This document shows positions 1-9,077 of a stretch of DNA of 64,000 bases, in pieces. Numbering within the stretch: the first letter of the stretch is position 1; each line of letters starts with the position of its first letter. Origin of the DNA: Burkholderiaceae bacterium (lineage in GTDB: Bacteria > Pseudomonadota > Gammaproteobacteria > Burkholderiales > Burkholderiaceae); the NCBI GenBank assembly GCA_018261955.1, contig JAGTRK010000005.1:1-64000 (forward strand), in the 5' to 3' direction. A program made the position numbers and the translations under genes. The notes beneath the pieces were generated by a model that worked only from the letters and a program-made list of their open reading frames with translations, did no database searches and was not told the origin of the DNA.

Positions 1-2
1 AA

Positions 3-386
3 AACTTCTCAGTGGCTGAAGGTGCGACTGTGAATATGGGTGGTAATGTGGTTCAAAACGTCGCTCCAGGGGTCAATGGTACCGATGCAGTGAATGTCAG
101 TCAGTTGAATAATGTGGTGGTGAACGTGAACAACCATATTACCAATGTTGGTCGTGTTGCCAATGCGGGTGTGGCGCAAGCCATCGCGACTGCAGGTTTG
201 CCACAAGCATATTTGCCAGGCAAGAGCATGATGGCTTTATCGGGCGGTACTTACGAGGGTGAGGCAGGTTATGCGATTGGCTTCTCAACCATTTCGGACA
301 ACGGTAAATGGGTGATTAAGGCGACGGGTAGTGGCAATTCACGTGGTAAATACGGTGCATCTATCGGCGCTGGTTATCAATGGTAA
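3..386 (+). CDS. Trimeric autotransporter adhesin, C-terminal part only (YadA-like)
   Basis: The reading frame is open at the left window edge, so only the last 127 or so residues are visible. It carries a stalk/neck motif (GTDAVNVSQL), a short coiled-coil stretch (VVVNVNNHITNVG), and then the YadA membrane-anchor domain: GVAQAIATAGLPQAYLPGK, four amphipathic beta strands and a terminal aromatic residue (GYQW). In this family the anchor trimerises into a 12-stranded outer-membrane barrel that exports and holds the passenger domain for surface adhesion. The head and most of the stalk lie outside the window, so the ligand cannot be guessed. The family assignment is secure. Confidence 0.93.
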   Translation, partial: NFSVAEGATVNMGGNVVQNVAPGVNGTDAVNVSQLNNVVVNVNNHITNVGRVANAGVAQAIATAGLPQAYLPGKSMMALSGGTYEGEAGYAIGFSTISDNGKWVIKATGSGNSRGKYGASIGAGYQW

Positions 387-397
387 TGTGTGATTTC

Positions 398-427
398 AAA
401 CAGCCTGATGAGTTCATCAGGCTGTTT
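398..427. terminator. Hairpin after the adhesin gene
   Basis: A perfect 14-base inverted repeat (AAACAGCCTGATGA and its complement) with a 2-base centre begins 12 bases after the adhesin stop codon. The stem ends in three Ts and no long T tract follows, so it is a plausible but not textbook rho-independent terminator. Confidence 0.6.
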
Positions 428-455
428 GAGAAAAAAAACATAAAAGGAATCAATA

Positions 456-1173
456 ATGAATTTTCAAATGAATAAAAAAATCACTGCGTTGGCTGCGGTT
501 GTGATGGTGTTAACAAGTGGCTGTGCTTCTGGAACTTGGGTCACAGAGAAAGGTACTACCGATCAACCTGTATGGCCGAAGTGGGATGCAGTCACCTTGA
601 ATAATGAAAAAGGTACTTTTCCAAATTTACAAAGTCTGTCTCAGGTTCGGGAGGGTATGACCAAGGATCAGTTGTATTATCTGTTGGGTCGTCCACAGTA
701 CAACGATGGTTGGCGACCCGTTGAGTGGAATTATTTGTTCCATTTCCATACCCCTGGACAAGGCACGAATGATGTGACGAAGTGAAGCGTTATACCTTGG
801 GTGCTGATGCGTTGTTTGCATTTGACCGAGGCGGTCTTGCTGACTTAAACGTCAAGGGTAAGTATGATTTGGATAATTTAGCGATGCAATTGAAGCAATT
901 TGATCAATTAAACTCCGTTAAAATTACGGGTCACACTGATTATTTGGGTTCTGACGCTTACAACCTGCGTTTGTCAGAGCAACGCGCACAAACCGTTCGT
1001 CAGTACTTGATAAATCAAGGCTACCAGCCAATAAGGTTAGCGCAATGGGCATGGGTGAGTCTCAACCTGTAAAACAATGTGCGAGCACAGGTAATCGCTC
1101 AGCCTTGATTGCCTGTCTGCAACCGAACCGTCGTGTAGAAGTTGAAGTTGATGGTTCAGGTGTCGTAAAATGA
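456..1173 (+). pseudogene. Broken BamE-like/OmpA-domain lipoprotein
   Basis: The first part (456-785) encodes a lipoprotein signal with lipobox LTSGC and a BamE/SmpA-like domain (VREGMTKDQLYYLLGRP). It stops where relatives continue with a Cys-containing linker. A second frame from 782 carries the OmpA peptidoglycan-binding domain ([31 protein letters not shown]). That frame is lost near 1031 (CCAATAAGG) by what looks like a single missing A, and the expected C-terminus (GMGESQPV to RRVEVEV) resumes in a third frame to 1173. Together this is one betaproteobacterial BamE+OmpA lipoprotein gene with an internal deletion plus a frameshift. It would have linked the outer membrane to peptidoglycan. 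The 4-base GTGA overlap between the first two frames could mimic a two-gene operon, but the missing linker argues for decay. Confidence 0.75.
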
Positions 1174-1201
1174 TGTTGGATAAGCCGTTCAAGTCAGTAT
1201 T

Positions 1202-2470
1202 TTAGTAATAAAAATCCCGCAGCGAAGGTTGCGGGATTTTTATTACGTCATTGTCAAAGTTAAAAAAGTTAGATGGTGTTTTTTGGACATTGTCCATTGT
1301 GATATTCTCGTCAATCGAGGTGAATAAATTGTTTAAAAGTAGCCGTAAGCGTGCGGGTCTAATGGGTTTGTGTAATAACTGGAAATTGGCTTCATTGGAT
1401 TTATCAATTAAATCAATGGTGGTATCGCCTGTAATCAAGATGCAAATAGGCGGTCGTGCGAGCTGTATATCGCATGCGATTTTCAGCAGTTTTAGACCAT
1501 TTTCTTCCGATAAACCAAGATGATAATCCGATAAAACCAAATCGAAAAATCCCTCTTCTTCAGCCATGTGAACATAGAGTCAAACGATTTACTTAAAGAT
1601 TCAATCGCTTGATTTAAATGCAACAAGCTGTTTTTCTGTTTGGGTTCTGCATCAAGATTTTCTCGTTGGAGATTGTTGGCGATTAAGGATAAGGTGTGCA
1701 ATGGTTGGCGCAAATAATGACTGGCCGCAGATAAATATCGAGCTTGCATCACATTTGCGTGTTCTAACGCTTGGTTTTTTTGTTTGAGTTGAACCAATAA
1801 ATCCAAATTGCTGTTCTTGATTCGATAAAACACCATCATATTGCGGTGCTGAGCGATCAGCAGCGCCATTTGAAATGCGTATAAAATAATCCAATAGGTT
1901 AGATGATAGTGAGCAACAGGGTGGAAAAAATAAGCCACAATATCGAACACATAATGATTGTGAAAAACGCTAAGGCGGTGATGCGGATAAAAGCCGAAAA
2001 TTGATTGAATGCGAACGCTGCCACCATCCCCGAGGCAATAAATCCAAAGATTGCGTGGTCATAACTGTGCTGCAATAAATAAATGATGTATGTTGTCCAC
2101 CAAATATAACCACACACAAGATGAAACCAATAAAATGCAGAACCAACTGGAATTTTGAATGTACCCATGCTCCTGTTGTGATTAACTGCTTGAAATAATG
2201 GGTGTATATTTGAACGGCGATCGAAAAAACAATGATTGATGAGGCGAAAATTAAAAGCGCACGCGCGGAAAATGCATCGTATAAAAACACCGAACACACC
2301 CCATACACAACCAGATTAAATACGAGAAAAGATGGTACGCCACGCACAATCCAATCAGATAGAAACACGCTCATTTCTTGCTTGATTGTTAAAAATTCAT
2401 ACAGTTGCTCTTGTTTGCTTGTTGTCAGCAAGTGTTTGATAAATGGAATATTCATGATTTCTGTCAACAA
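1202..2470 (-). pseudogene. Decayed membrane hybrid histidine kinase
   Basis: Read from 2470 downwards, four pieces in different frames add up to one hybrid sensor kinase. First comes a hydrophobic multi-helix sensor region (shifts near 2110 and 1930). Next is a dimerisation/phospho-acceptor segment (ARYLSAASHYLRQPLHTLSL, with His in the H-box but Tyr where Asp or Glu is usual). Last is a receiver domain (DLVLSDYHLG, LITGDTT, LLHKPIRP). The whole HATPase catalytic domain and the start of the receiver are missing at a junction near 1565-1575. With at least two frameshifts and a deletion of several hundred bases it cannot work as a kinase. The original signal is unknown. Confidence 0.8.
1206..1245. 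terminator. Bidirectional terminator
   Basis: The 15-base arms TAATAAAAATCCCGC and GCGGGATTTTTATTA flank a 10-base loop. There are A and T tracts on both sides, so it can serve the convergent broken genes on either strand. Confidence 0.85.
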
Positions 2471-2706
2471 GTGGATATGAAACTCAAAACAGAACTTAAT
2501 CGCATTGGCGTAGAAGTTAGTTTGAGTATGTGCGGATAGATGTCAATTTATGTATGTCTGTGGGTTTGATTAAGTACTTCAAAAAAATTCACAATCTGAT
2601 GTTTTCTTGCCTCGCGCTGAATCGCGTGGGTTCAGTGTGTGTGAACCTTTAACTTTACCTCCTCAAATATTTTTGATAACATTGCTCGGCTGAGGGTGTG
2701 GTATTT

Positions 2707-2753
2707 GGTGCAAACAGCACCGCACACATGCAAGTTGCACCAAATAAATGCAC
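2707..2753 (+). promoter_or_regulatory. NtrC-like binding sites upstream of the ammonium transporter
   Basis: The 393-base gap before the transporter holds TGCACCAAATAAATGCAC at 2736-2753, close to the NtrC consensus TGCAC(C/T)-N5-(G)GTGCA. Beside it lies a perfect GGTGC-N5-GCACC dyad at 2708-2722. A further TGCACC lies at about 2799. This spacing upstream of a possible sigma-54 element and an amt gene is what nitrogen-controlled promoters look like, but no binding data can be inferred. Nothing else is recognisable in 2471-2700. Confidence 0.45.
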
Positions 2754-2820
2754 AAGCACCAATATGTTTATAAATTTGCGTTATTTTGGTGAGATGACTG
2801 CACCAATGTTGACGTTACCA

Positions 2821-2836
2821 TGGCATCTATTTATCA
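2821..2836 (+). promoter_or_regulatory. Possible sigma-54 (-24/-12) promoter of amtB
   Basis: TGGCATCTATTTATCA matches the -24 half (TGGCA) of a sigma-54 promoter, but the -12 half has TATC instead of TTGC. It lies 28 bases before the start codon and about 70 bases after the NtrC-like site, the right geometry for an enhancer-driven promoter. The poor -12 half keeps confidence low. Confidence 0.3.
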
Positions 2837-2863
2837 ATCATTGTCGGTGCGGAGTTTAATATT

Positions 2864-4084
2864 ATGAATCAAGAGGTTGCCAGTATTAGCCAGCTGTTGC
2901 AGTTGCAGACCAATGTAGACGTGTTGTTTTTGTTGTTGGGTGCGGTCATGGTACTTGCCATGCACGCGGGTTTTGCGTTTTTAGAACTCGGTACGGTGCG
3001 CAAGAAAAATCAAGTCAACGCACTGGTGAAAATCTTAGTGGATTTTGCAGTTTCTACACTGGCGTATTTTTTTGTCGGTTATGGTCTGTCGTATGGCACG
3101 CATTTTTTTGTCGGCGCGCAGGAACTGACACAAAACAACGGTGTTGAGTTGGTGCGCTTTTTCTTCTTGCTGACCTTTGCGGCAGCGATTCCTGCAATTA
3201 TTTCGGGCGGGATTGCTGAGCGTGCGAAATTTTTACCCCAAGTCATTGCGACTTCTTTGCTCGTGGGTGTGTTTTACCCAATTTTCGAGGGCATTGTTTG
3301 GCACGGCAATTTTGGTGTGCAAGCGTGGATGAAGGCGGTGTTTGGACAAGAGTTCAAAGATTTTGCAGGCTCGGTGGTGGTGCACGCGGTCGGTGGTTGG
3401 ATGGGTTTGGTTGCGGTGATTTTATTGGGTGCGCGTCGTGGGCGATACAGTAAAGACGGTCGTGTGGCAGCGCATCCGCCATCGAATATTCCATTTTTGG
3501 CTTTGGGCGCGTGGGTGCTCACGGTCGGCTGGTTTGGCTTTAATGTGATGAGTGCGCAAAAAATCGCCGATGTCTCGGGATTGGTGGCGGTCAATTCGCT
3601 CATGGCGATGGTTGGCGGTACGATTGCGGCATTGATTGCGGGCAAGAACGACCCAGGGTTTATTCACAATGGTCCTTTGGCAGGTTTGGTCGCGGTGTGT
3701 GCGGGTTCCAATTTAATGCATCCAATCGCTGCGTTGTTCGTGGGTGCGATGGCGGGGGTGTTGTTTGTGGTGATGTTCACGATGACGCAAAATCGCTTTA
3801 AAATTGACGATGTACTCGGCGTGTGGCCTTTGCATGGTTTGTGCGGCGCGTGGGGCGGTATTGCCGCTGGGATTTTTGGTCAAACCGCGCTCGGTGGCTT
3901 GGGCGGCGTGAGTTTTATGGCGCAATTGGTGGGTACGCTGATGGGGATTTTGATTGCGGTGCTGGGCGGTTTGATTGTTTACGGTGCGCTCAAAGCGACG
4001 ATGGGCATACGTTTGTCGCATGAGGAAGAATACGACGGTGCGGATTTGAGTATTCACAAGATTGCCTCAACGGCAGAGAATTGA
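2864..4084 (+). CDS. amtB: Ammonium transporter (Amt/Rh family)
   Basis: This 406-residue polytopic protein belongs to the Amt/MEP/Rh family, which moves ammonium or ammonia across the inner membrane as a trimer. Visible family features are FAFLELGTVRKKN near the N-terminus, the pore twin histidines in VVHAVGG (about residue 170) and PLHGLCGAWGG (about residue 325), and about 11 hydrophobic segments. There is no cleavable signal peptide and the N-terminus is short. The start is the ATG after a GCGGAG ribosome site. No glnK (PII) gene lies beside it, unlike many amtB loci. NtrC-like sites upstream suggest induction under nitrogen limitation. A terminator follows. Confidence 0.93.
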   Translation: MNQEVASISQLLQLQTNVDVLFLLLGAVMVLAMHAGFAFLELGTVRKKNQVNALVKILVDFAVSTLAYFFVGYGLSYGTHFFVGAQELTQNNGVELVRFFFLLTFAAAIPAIISGGIAERAKFLPQVIATSLLVGVFYPIFEGIVWHGNFGVQAWMKAVFGQEFKDFAGSVVVHAVGGWMGLVAVILLGARRGRYSKDGRVAAHPPSNIPFLALGAWVLTVGWFGFNVMSAQKIADVSGLVAVNSLMAMVGGTIAALIAGKNDPGFIHNGPLAGLVAVCAGSNLMHPIAALFVGAMAGVLFVVMFTMTQNRFKIDDVLGVWPLHGLCGAWGGIAAGIFGQTALGGLGGVSFMAQLVGTLMGILIAVLGGLIVYGALKATMGIRLSHEEEYDGADLSIHKIASTAEN

Positions 4085-4109
4085 TGACTGCTGGATGTTC
4101 ACTGGACAC

Positions 4110-4141
4110 AAAAAAGCCTCGGTTGATGCTGAGGCTTTTTG
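4110..4141 (+). terminator. Rho-independent terminator after amtB
   Basis: AAAAAGCCTC and GAGGCTTTTT form a 10-base stem around a 10-base centre, followed directly by T residues. It is also A-rich on the other side and may work in both directions. Confidence 0.85.
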
Positions 4142-4170
4142 TCGTTTTAGCAGCGTGTCTGTGCTATAAT
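4142..4170 (+). promoter_or_regulatory. Promoter of ndk (extended -10)
   Basis: A perfect TATAAT (4165-4170) is preceded by TGC, giving an extended -10 element. The -35 region (TCGTTT, 17-base spacer) is poor, as is common for extended -10 promoters. The start codon of ndk lies 56 bases downstream. Confidence 0.6.
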
Positions 4171-4225
4171 GCACGACATTGAAATTTTCAATATCTTTTC
4201 ATTTTTAACTTTGGAGCATGGCAAC

Positions 4226-4630
4226 ATGGCAATCGAACGCACTTTATCTATCATCAAACCTGACGCAGTGGCTAAAAACGTGATTGGTCAAATTTACACT
4301 CGCTTTGAAAACGCTGGCTTGAAAATCGTTGCGGCACAAATGAAACAATTGAGTCAAGCGGATGCTGAAGGCTTCTACGCGGTTCACAAAGAGCGTCCTT
4401 TCTTTGCTGATTTGGTTAAATTCATGATTTCAGGTCCTGTGATGATTCAGGCATTGGAAGGCGAAAACGCAGTGGCGAAAAACCGTGAATTGATGGGTGC
4501 GACCAATCCAAAAGAAGCCGCAGCGGGCACGATTCGTGCGGATTTTGCTGACTCAATTGACGCCAATGCAGTGCATGGCTCTGACAGCTTGGAAAACGCA
4601 GCGATTGAAATCAAATATTTTTTCGGTTAA
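4226..4630 (+). CDS. ndk: Nucleoside diphosphate kinase
   Basis: Ndk transfers the terminal phosphate from ATP to other nucleoside diphosphates through a phosphohistidine and so balances NTP and dNTP pools. The 134-residue protein opens with the typical [12 protein letters not shown] and ends with the active-site segment [12 protein letters not shown] (catalytic His about 115) and a Phe-rich tail (EIKYFF). An in-frame upstream ATG would add a hydrophobic extension. The chosen ATG fits family length (about 140) and has a GGAG ribosome site 11 bases upstream. Confidence 0.96.
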   Translation: MAIERTLSIIKPDAVAKNVIGQIYTRFENAGLKIVAAQMKQLSQADAEGFYAVHKERPFFADLVKFMISGPVMIQALEGENAVAKNRELMGATNPKEAAAGTIRADFADSIDANAVHGSDSLENAAIEIKYFFG

Positions 4631-4701
4631 TTCGCGGTTGATTTTTTGAACTGAATCCAATATTTGATGACACCGACACGCACCGTGTGGGTGTATTCGA
4701 T

Positions 4702-4732
4702 AAAGCGCGGCGTATGTTTTTGTTCGCGCTTT
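4702..4732 (+). terminator. Possible terminator after ndk
   Basis: AAAGCGCG and CGCGCTTT pair across a 15-base T-rich loop, with further T runs downstream. The large loop makes it a moderate candidate. Confidence 0.4.
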
Positions 4733-4820
4733 TCGCATTTTTAGATGTTTTTTTAGATTTTAGGAAATGTGAAAAGGGCTGTTTTACATTTTCTTGAGAA
4801 GTTGGATTTTTCTAAATCAT

Positions 4821-6020
4821 ATGACGACCAATTTACTTGATTTTGATGCCAATGCGATGGTGGCACATTTCGCCCAGATGGGCGAAAAGCCGTTTCGCGC
4901 GCGTCAAGTTTTGCGTTGGATTCATCATATGGGTGCGCAACATTTCGATGACATGACCGATCTGGCAAAGTCTTTGCGCGCGCAGTTGGAGAGTTCGTGC
5001 GCTTTACCATTGCCGACGATTTTATCCGATCATACCGCCAGTGACGGCACGCGCAAATGGCTGACCGATGTCGGTCAAGGCAATGCGGTGGAAACGGTGT
5101 ACATTCCCGAAACGTCACGCGGTACGCTGTGTATTTCGTCACAAGCAGGTTGCGCGGTCAATTGTCGTTTTTGCTCAACGGGGCATCAGGGTTTTAACCG
5201 CAATTTGACCACGGGCGAAATCATCAGCCAACTGTGGTGGGCAAACCACGCCTTGGGGTTTTATAACAGTGCAGACCCCAAAGGCAATCGTGTGATTACC
5301 AATGTGGTGATGATGGGCATGGGTGAGCCTTTGCTCAATTACAACGCGCTCGTGCCTGCATTGAATCTCATGCTTGATGACAACGCCTATGGTTTGTCGC
5401 GCCGTCGTGTGACGGTTTCGACTTCAGGCGTTGTGCCGATGATGGACAGATTGCGTGATGATTGCCCTGTGGCATTGGCGGTGTCCTTGCACGCGCCGAC
5501 CGATGATTTGCGCGATGAACTCGTGCCTTTGAATAAAAAATACCCGTTGCGCGAATTGATGGCGGCATGTCAGCGTTATTTGGTCAAAGCCCCGAGGGAC
5601 TTCGTGACCTTTGAATACGTCATGCTGCGTGGCGTGAACGATAGCGTGGCGCAGGCGCATGAATTGCTGGCACTGGTGCGCGATGTGCCGTGCAAATTCA
5701 ATTTAATTCCCTTCAACCCATTTCCAGAGTCGGGGCTAAAAGCCTCTTCGCGCGACCAAGTGCGCGCCTTTGGTGAGGTGTTGATTAACGCTGGCATCGT
5801 GACCACCATACGCAAAACCCGTGGTGAAGACATTGATGCGGCGTGCGGACAACTTGCAGGGCAAGTGCTTGATCGCACGCGGCGCAACGAGCGCGCAGCC
5901 GAGCAGGTGTTGCAATTCACCCCGCGTCCTGCGAGCAGCAATGTCATCTCGTTTGAACAGATGCAAGCGCAGATTGAGCAATTGGCACAATCAACGCCAA
6001 ATAAGGGAGGCGCATCTTGA
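4821..6020 (+). CDS. rlmN: 23S rRNA (adenine2503-C2)/tRNA methyltransferase RlmN
   Basis: RlmN is a radical-SAM enzyme that methylates C2 of A2503 in 23S rRNA and A37 in some tRNAs. The sequence shows the cluster-binding motif [11 protein letters not shown] (about residues 110-120), the SAM-contact motif [10 protein letters not shown], and MLRGVND in the C-terminal half where the family has its substrate region. The length of 399 is normal. A TTG start 27 bases upstream is possible, but MTTNLLDFD matches family N-termini better. It overlaps the next gene by 3 bases and heads the rlmN-pilW-rodZ-ispG-hisS run that is widely conserved in Beta- and Gammaproteobacteria. Confidence 0.95.
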   Translation: MTTNLLDFDANAMVAHFAQMGEKPFRARQVLRWIHHMGAQHFDDMTDLAKSLRAQLESSCALPLPTILSDHTASDGTRKWLTDVGQGNAVETVYIPETSRGTLCISSQAGCAVNCRFCSTGHQGFNRNLTTGEIISQLWWANHALGFYNSADPKGNRVITNVVMMGMGEPLLNYNALVPALNLMLDDNAYGLSRRRVTVSTSGVVPMMDRLRDDCPVALAVSLHAPTDDLRDELVPLNKKYPLRELMAACQRYLVKAPRDFVTFEYVMLRGVNDSVAQAHELLALVRDVPCKFNLIPFNPFPESGLKASSRDQVRAFGEVLINAGIVTTIRKTRGEDIDAACGQLAGQVLDRTRRNERAAEQVLQFTPRPASSNVISFEQMQAQIEQLAQSTPNKGGAS

Positions 6021-6832
6021 AGCCATTGAGCCTGCTGCGTTTAACGTGTTTAACAAGTTTAGCGAGTTTGAGATGGTTTAAACACCTATCGATGTTCTCG
6101 CTGGTTGCATGGCTCAGTGCCTGTGCAGGTGTGGGCGTTCGCGCCGATGCGGCGCACAATCAAGCACGTGCGCACACCGAGTTGGCGGCGCGCTATTATC
6201 AAGTCGGGCAAGTCGCAGTGGCAGTGCAAGAAGCGCAGATTGCGGTGGCGAGTGATGCCAACTATGTGCCCGCGCAGACATTGTTGGCTTTGATTTACGC
6301 TGAGTTGCGCCAAAACAAATTGGCCGATGCGCATTTTGAACGTGCGCTCAGTTTAAGTGCGGCGCAGGGCGTATCAAACACCGATTTGCGCAACAGTTAC
6401 GCTTGGTATTTGTGCCAATCCAATCGCGCCGAGCAAGGTTTGCAAGAGTTGTCCGCAGTTTTGAATGATCCGCTGTACGGCAGTTTGGACAAGGCTTTGG
6501 TCAATGCGAGTGTGTGTGCGGCGCGTGCGAATAAATTCGATATGGCAACCTCGTACATCAATGCGGCATTGGACATGCGCCCGAATTTTCCTGTGGCGGT
6601 GCTGTATCGCGCGCATATTGAACTGAGTACCAATCGGTTGAAACAAGCCCGTGCCGACAGTCAATTGGCGCAAAAATTATTGGGTGATACGCCCGAAGTG
6701 CTGTGGTTAATGACGCGTTTGGAGCGTACTTCAATCAGTGGTGTGAGCAATGCCTCTGAGCGATTGCTCAAAAACTTTCCAACCAGTGTGGAAGCCTCGT
6801 GGTTACGGGCACAACAGTGGCAGTGGTTTTGA
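6017..6832 (+). CDS. pilW: TPR lipoprotein PilW/PilF-like (type IV pilus biogenesis)
   Basis: PilW/PilF is an outer-membrane lipoprotein that helps assemble or stabilise the type IV pilus secretin. The gene lies directly behind rlmN, its usual place. The N-terminus has a hydrophobic signal ending in a lipobox (WLSAC, Cys about 36), then tetratricopeptide-like helices: [29 protein letters not shown] and NSYAWYLCQ. The start is TTG, overlapping the rlmN stop codon, with a strong AAGGGAGG ribosome site 6 bases upstream that decides the choice. The overlap implies translational coupling. No other pilus gene is in the window, so the pilus role rests on family and position. Confidence 0.82.
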   Translation: MKPLSLLRLTCLTSLASLRWFKHLSMFSLVAWLSACAGVGVRADAAHNQARAHTELAARYYQVGQVAVAVQEAQIAVASDANYVPAQTLLALIYAELRQNKLADAHFERALSLSAAQGVSNTDLRNSYAWYLCQSNRAEQGLQELSAVLNDPLYGSLDKALVNASVCAARANKFDMATSYINAALDMRPNFPVAVLYRAHIELSTNRLKQARADSQLAQKLLGDTPEVLWLMTRLERTSISGVSNASERLLKNFPTSVEASWLRAQQWQWF

Positions 6833-6908
6833 TTTGCCTGACAAAGTGCGGTTGTGAACCACAGCGATGTTAAAACGCTCACAAAATAGCAGTGTTCTAT
6901 GAGGGAAA

Positions 6909-7742
6909 ATGATGAGTAATAATATCCTAACAGATGCAACACAAAATGTTGAAACGCCCAAGTTGACTTTGGGGCAATGGCTGATTCAGGCGCGCCAAGC
7001 CAAAGGCTTGTCGGTGCAAGAAGTCGCGTTGCGCACCAATCGATCGGTGATACAAATTTCTGAATTAGAAGCGGATAATTTGAGCCGTTTTGGCGCGCAG
7101 GTATTGTTGCGCGGTATGGTGCGCCAATACACCAAAGTCGTGGGTGCGGATGAGGCGCAGGCCTTGCGATTGATTCCCGAGCAATTCAACGCGCCCAACC
7201 CTTTGGAGGGCATTGGTCTCAAAGACAATACTATTTCCAAAAAAACCGCGCAGATGGGTACACCGTGGCTACCACGCATTTGGATTGTGTTATTGTCTAT
7301 TTTGGTTTTGGCGTTGTTGGCGTATTGGGTTTTTGGTGCGCGCATGTTCAAAGACAAAGGTGTGGCGCAAAAAATGACGACCGCCAATCAAATTCAAATT
7401 GCCAATCCGCCTGCATCTGCACCCACCTCTACGACAGAGACAGTTGCACCCACCGCCCCTGTCCCACCGGTTGCCGAGCAAACACCTGCAGTGACAGAAT
7501 CGGTATTGGGTTTGAAATTCAAAGGTGCGGTTTGGATTGAAATCAAAGATGCCAAAGGCACGGTGTTGACTTCAGGCATGCAGCCCGCAAATTCTGAGCA
7601 AAACCTCAAAGGTGAATTGCCTTTATACGTGATTATTGGCGACGTGACCAAAGTCGATATGACTTGGAAAGGTCAGCCCTATGATTTGAAATCGGCAACA
7701 AAAGGCCGTGGCACTGTCGCAAAAATCGAGCGTTTGGAGTAA
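6909..7742 (+). CDS. rodZ: RodZ-like helix-turn-helix membrane protein
   Basis: RodZ couples MreB filaments to the cell-wall elongation machinery. This 277-residue protein has the expected order: an N-terminal cytoplasmic Xre-type HTH ([20 protein letters not shown], residues about 21-70), one transmembrane helix (about 120-142), a Pro/Thr/Ala-rich periplasmic linker (about 165-195), and a C-terminal beta-rich domain ([25 protein letters not shown]). GAGGGA lies before a double ATG; either could start translation. It sits between pilW and ispG, the standard location. No mreB is in view. Confidence 0.85.
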   Translation: MMSNNILTDATQNVETPKLTLGQWLIQARQAKGLSVQEVALRTNRSVIQISELEADNLSRFGAQVLLRGMVRQYTKVVGADEAQALRLIPEQFNAPNPLEGIGLKDNTISKKTAQMGTPWLPRIWIVLLSILVLALLAYWVFGARMFKDKGVAQKMTTANQIQIANPPASAPTSTTETVAPTAPVPPVAEQTPAVTESVLGLKFKGAVWIEIKDAKGTVLTSGMQPANSEQNLKGELPLYVIIGDVTKVDMTWKGQPYDLKSATKGRGTVAKIERLE

Positions 7743-7746
7743 AAAA

Positions 7747-8994
7747 ATGGGTGTACAAGTTGGCATACAAACACGCAACACCGCGCACGAAGTCATCGTG
7801 CGCCATGGTGCGCATCAAGTATTCATCGGAGGCAACCACCCCGTGGTGGTTCAATCCATGACCAATACGGATACGGCGGATGCGCTCGGTACGGCTTTGC
7901 AAGTCAAAGAACTGTCGATTGCAGGTTCAGAACTGGTGCGCATCACCGTCAACTCACCCGAAGCCGCGGCGGCAGTGCCGTACATTCGCGAACAGTTGGA
8001 CAAAATGGGCGTGCCCACGCCGCTGGTGGGTGATTTTCACTACAACGGGCACAAACTGTTGACCGACTATCCCGACTGTGCGCAAGCCCTGTCCAAATAC
8101 CGTATCAACCCAGGCAATGTCGGCTCAGCCGCCACGCGCGATGACAAATTCGCGCAAATGATAGAAATCGCCGCCAAGTACGATAAAGCCGTGCGCATCG
8201 GCGTGAACTGGGGCAGCTTGGATCAAAAAGTCCTCGCCCGCATCATGGATGAGAACCACGCACGCGCCACACCATGGACCGCGCAGCAAGTGATGGTGGA
8301 AGCATTGATTACCTCGGCACTCGAATCGGCGCAAAGCGCACAGGACTTGGGATTGGCTGCGAATAAAATCGTCATCTCGTGCAAAGTCTCAGCGGTGCAA
8401 GACCTCATCGCCACCTACCAAGCCTTGGCAGGTCGTTGCGACTACGCGCTGCACCTCGGACTGACCGAAGCGGGCATGGGCAGCAAAGGCATTGTCGCCT
8501 CAACAGCGGCGTTGTCCGTATTGCTCCAGCAAGGCATCGGCGACACCATCCGCATCTCGCTCACACCTGAGCCGCATGGCAAACGGACCAAAGAAGTCGT
8601 GGTCGCGCAAGAAATTTTACAAGCCATGGGATTGCGTCAATTCACACCACAGGTCATCGCTTGCCCTGGGTGCGGACGCACCACCAGCACGGTGTTTCAA
8701 GAACTCGCCGCGGACATCCAAAACTACCTACGTGCACAAATGCCCGTGTGGAAAGATGTTTATACAGGGGTCGAATCCATGAATGTCGCGGTGATGGGCT
8801 GTGTGGTCAATGGACCCGGTGAATCCAAACACGCCAACATTGGCATCTCGCTCCCTGGTACGGGCGAGACCCCCGTTGCACCTGTGTATGTCGATGGTGT
8901 GCGCACGGTGACGCTCAAGGGTGACAATATTGCGGTGGAATTTCAGGCGATTGTTGAGAAGTATGTGCAGGAGAAGTACGGGAAAACGGCGTGA
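7747..8994 (+). CDS. ispG: 4-hydroxy-3-methylbut-2-en-1-yl diphosphate synthase
   Basis: IspG (GcpE) is the iron-sulfur enzyme of the non-mevalonate isoprenoid pathway that reduces MEcPP to HMBPP. This pathway also supplies the side chains of ubiquinone and rhodoquinone. The 415-residue protein shows the barrel motif [29 protein letters not shown], and the cluster Cys in ACPGCGRT and [10 protein letters not shown]. The start chosen is the ATG behind TTGGAG, overlapping nothing and 4 bases after the rodZ stop, so translation is probably coupled. Confidence 0.96.
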   Translation: MGVQVGIQTRNTAHEVIVRHGAHQVFIGGNHPVVVQSMTNTDTADALGTALQVKELSIAGSELVRITVNSPEAAAAVPYIREQLDKMGVPTPLVGDFHYNGHKLLTDYPDCAQALSKYRINPGNVGSAATRDDKFAQMIEIAAKYDKAVRIGVNWGSLDQKVLARIMDENHARATPWTAQQVMVEALITSALESAQSAQDLGLAANKIVISCKVSAVQDLIATYQALAGRCDYALHLGLTEAGMGSKGIVASTAALSVLLQQGIGDTIRISLTPEPHGKRTKEVVVAQEILQAMGLRQFTPQVIACPGCGRTTSTVFQELAADIQNYLRAQMPVWKDVYTGVESMNVAVMGCVVNGPGESKHANIGISLPGTGETPVAPVYVDGVRTVTLKGDNIAVEFQAIVEKYVQEKYGKTA

Positions 8995-9016
8995 TTTGTA
9001 AGGTAACGCGCAACGC

Positions 9017-9056
9017 GTAGGGCGCAATGCGTAAAAACACTTATTGCGCCCCCTAC
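9017..9056. repeat. Intergenic palindrome between ispG and hisS
   Basis: GTAGGGCGCAAT and ATTGCGCCCCCTAC pair with one or two bulged bases around a 14-base loop. CGCGCAACGCG just upstream is itself a short dyad. No T tract follows, so it looks more like a REP-type element than a terminator. It fills most of the ispG-hisS gap. Confidence 0.5.
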
Positions 9057-9077
9057 GATTAAAAATTAATTGAATAT

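Noticed and set aside
6374-6673. Long antisense frames across pilW, ispG, hisS, der and argA
   Set aside because: All lie opposite well-supported genes and show no domains; long antisense frames are common at this base composition.
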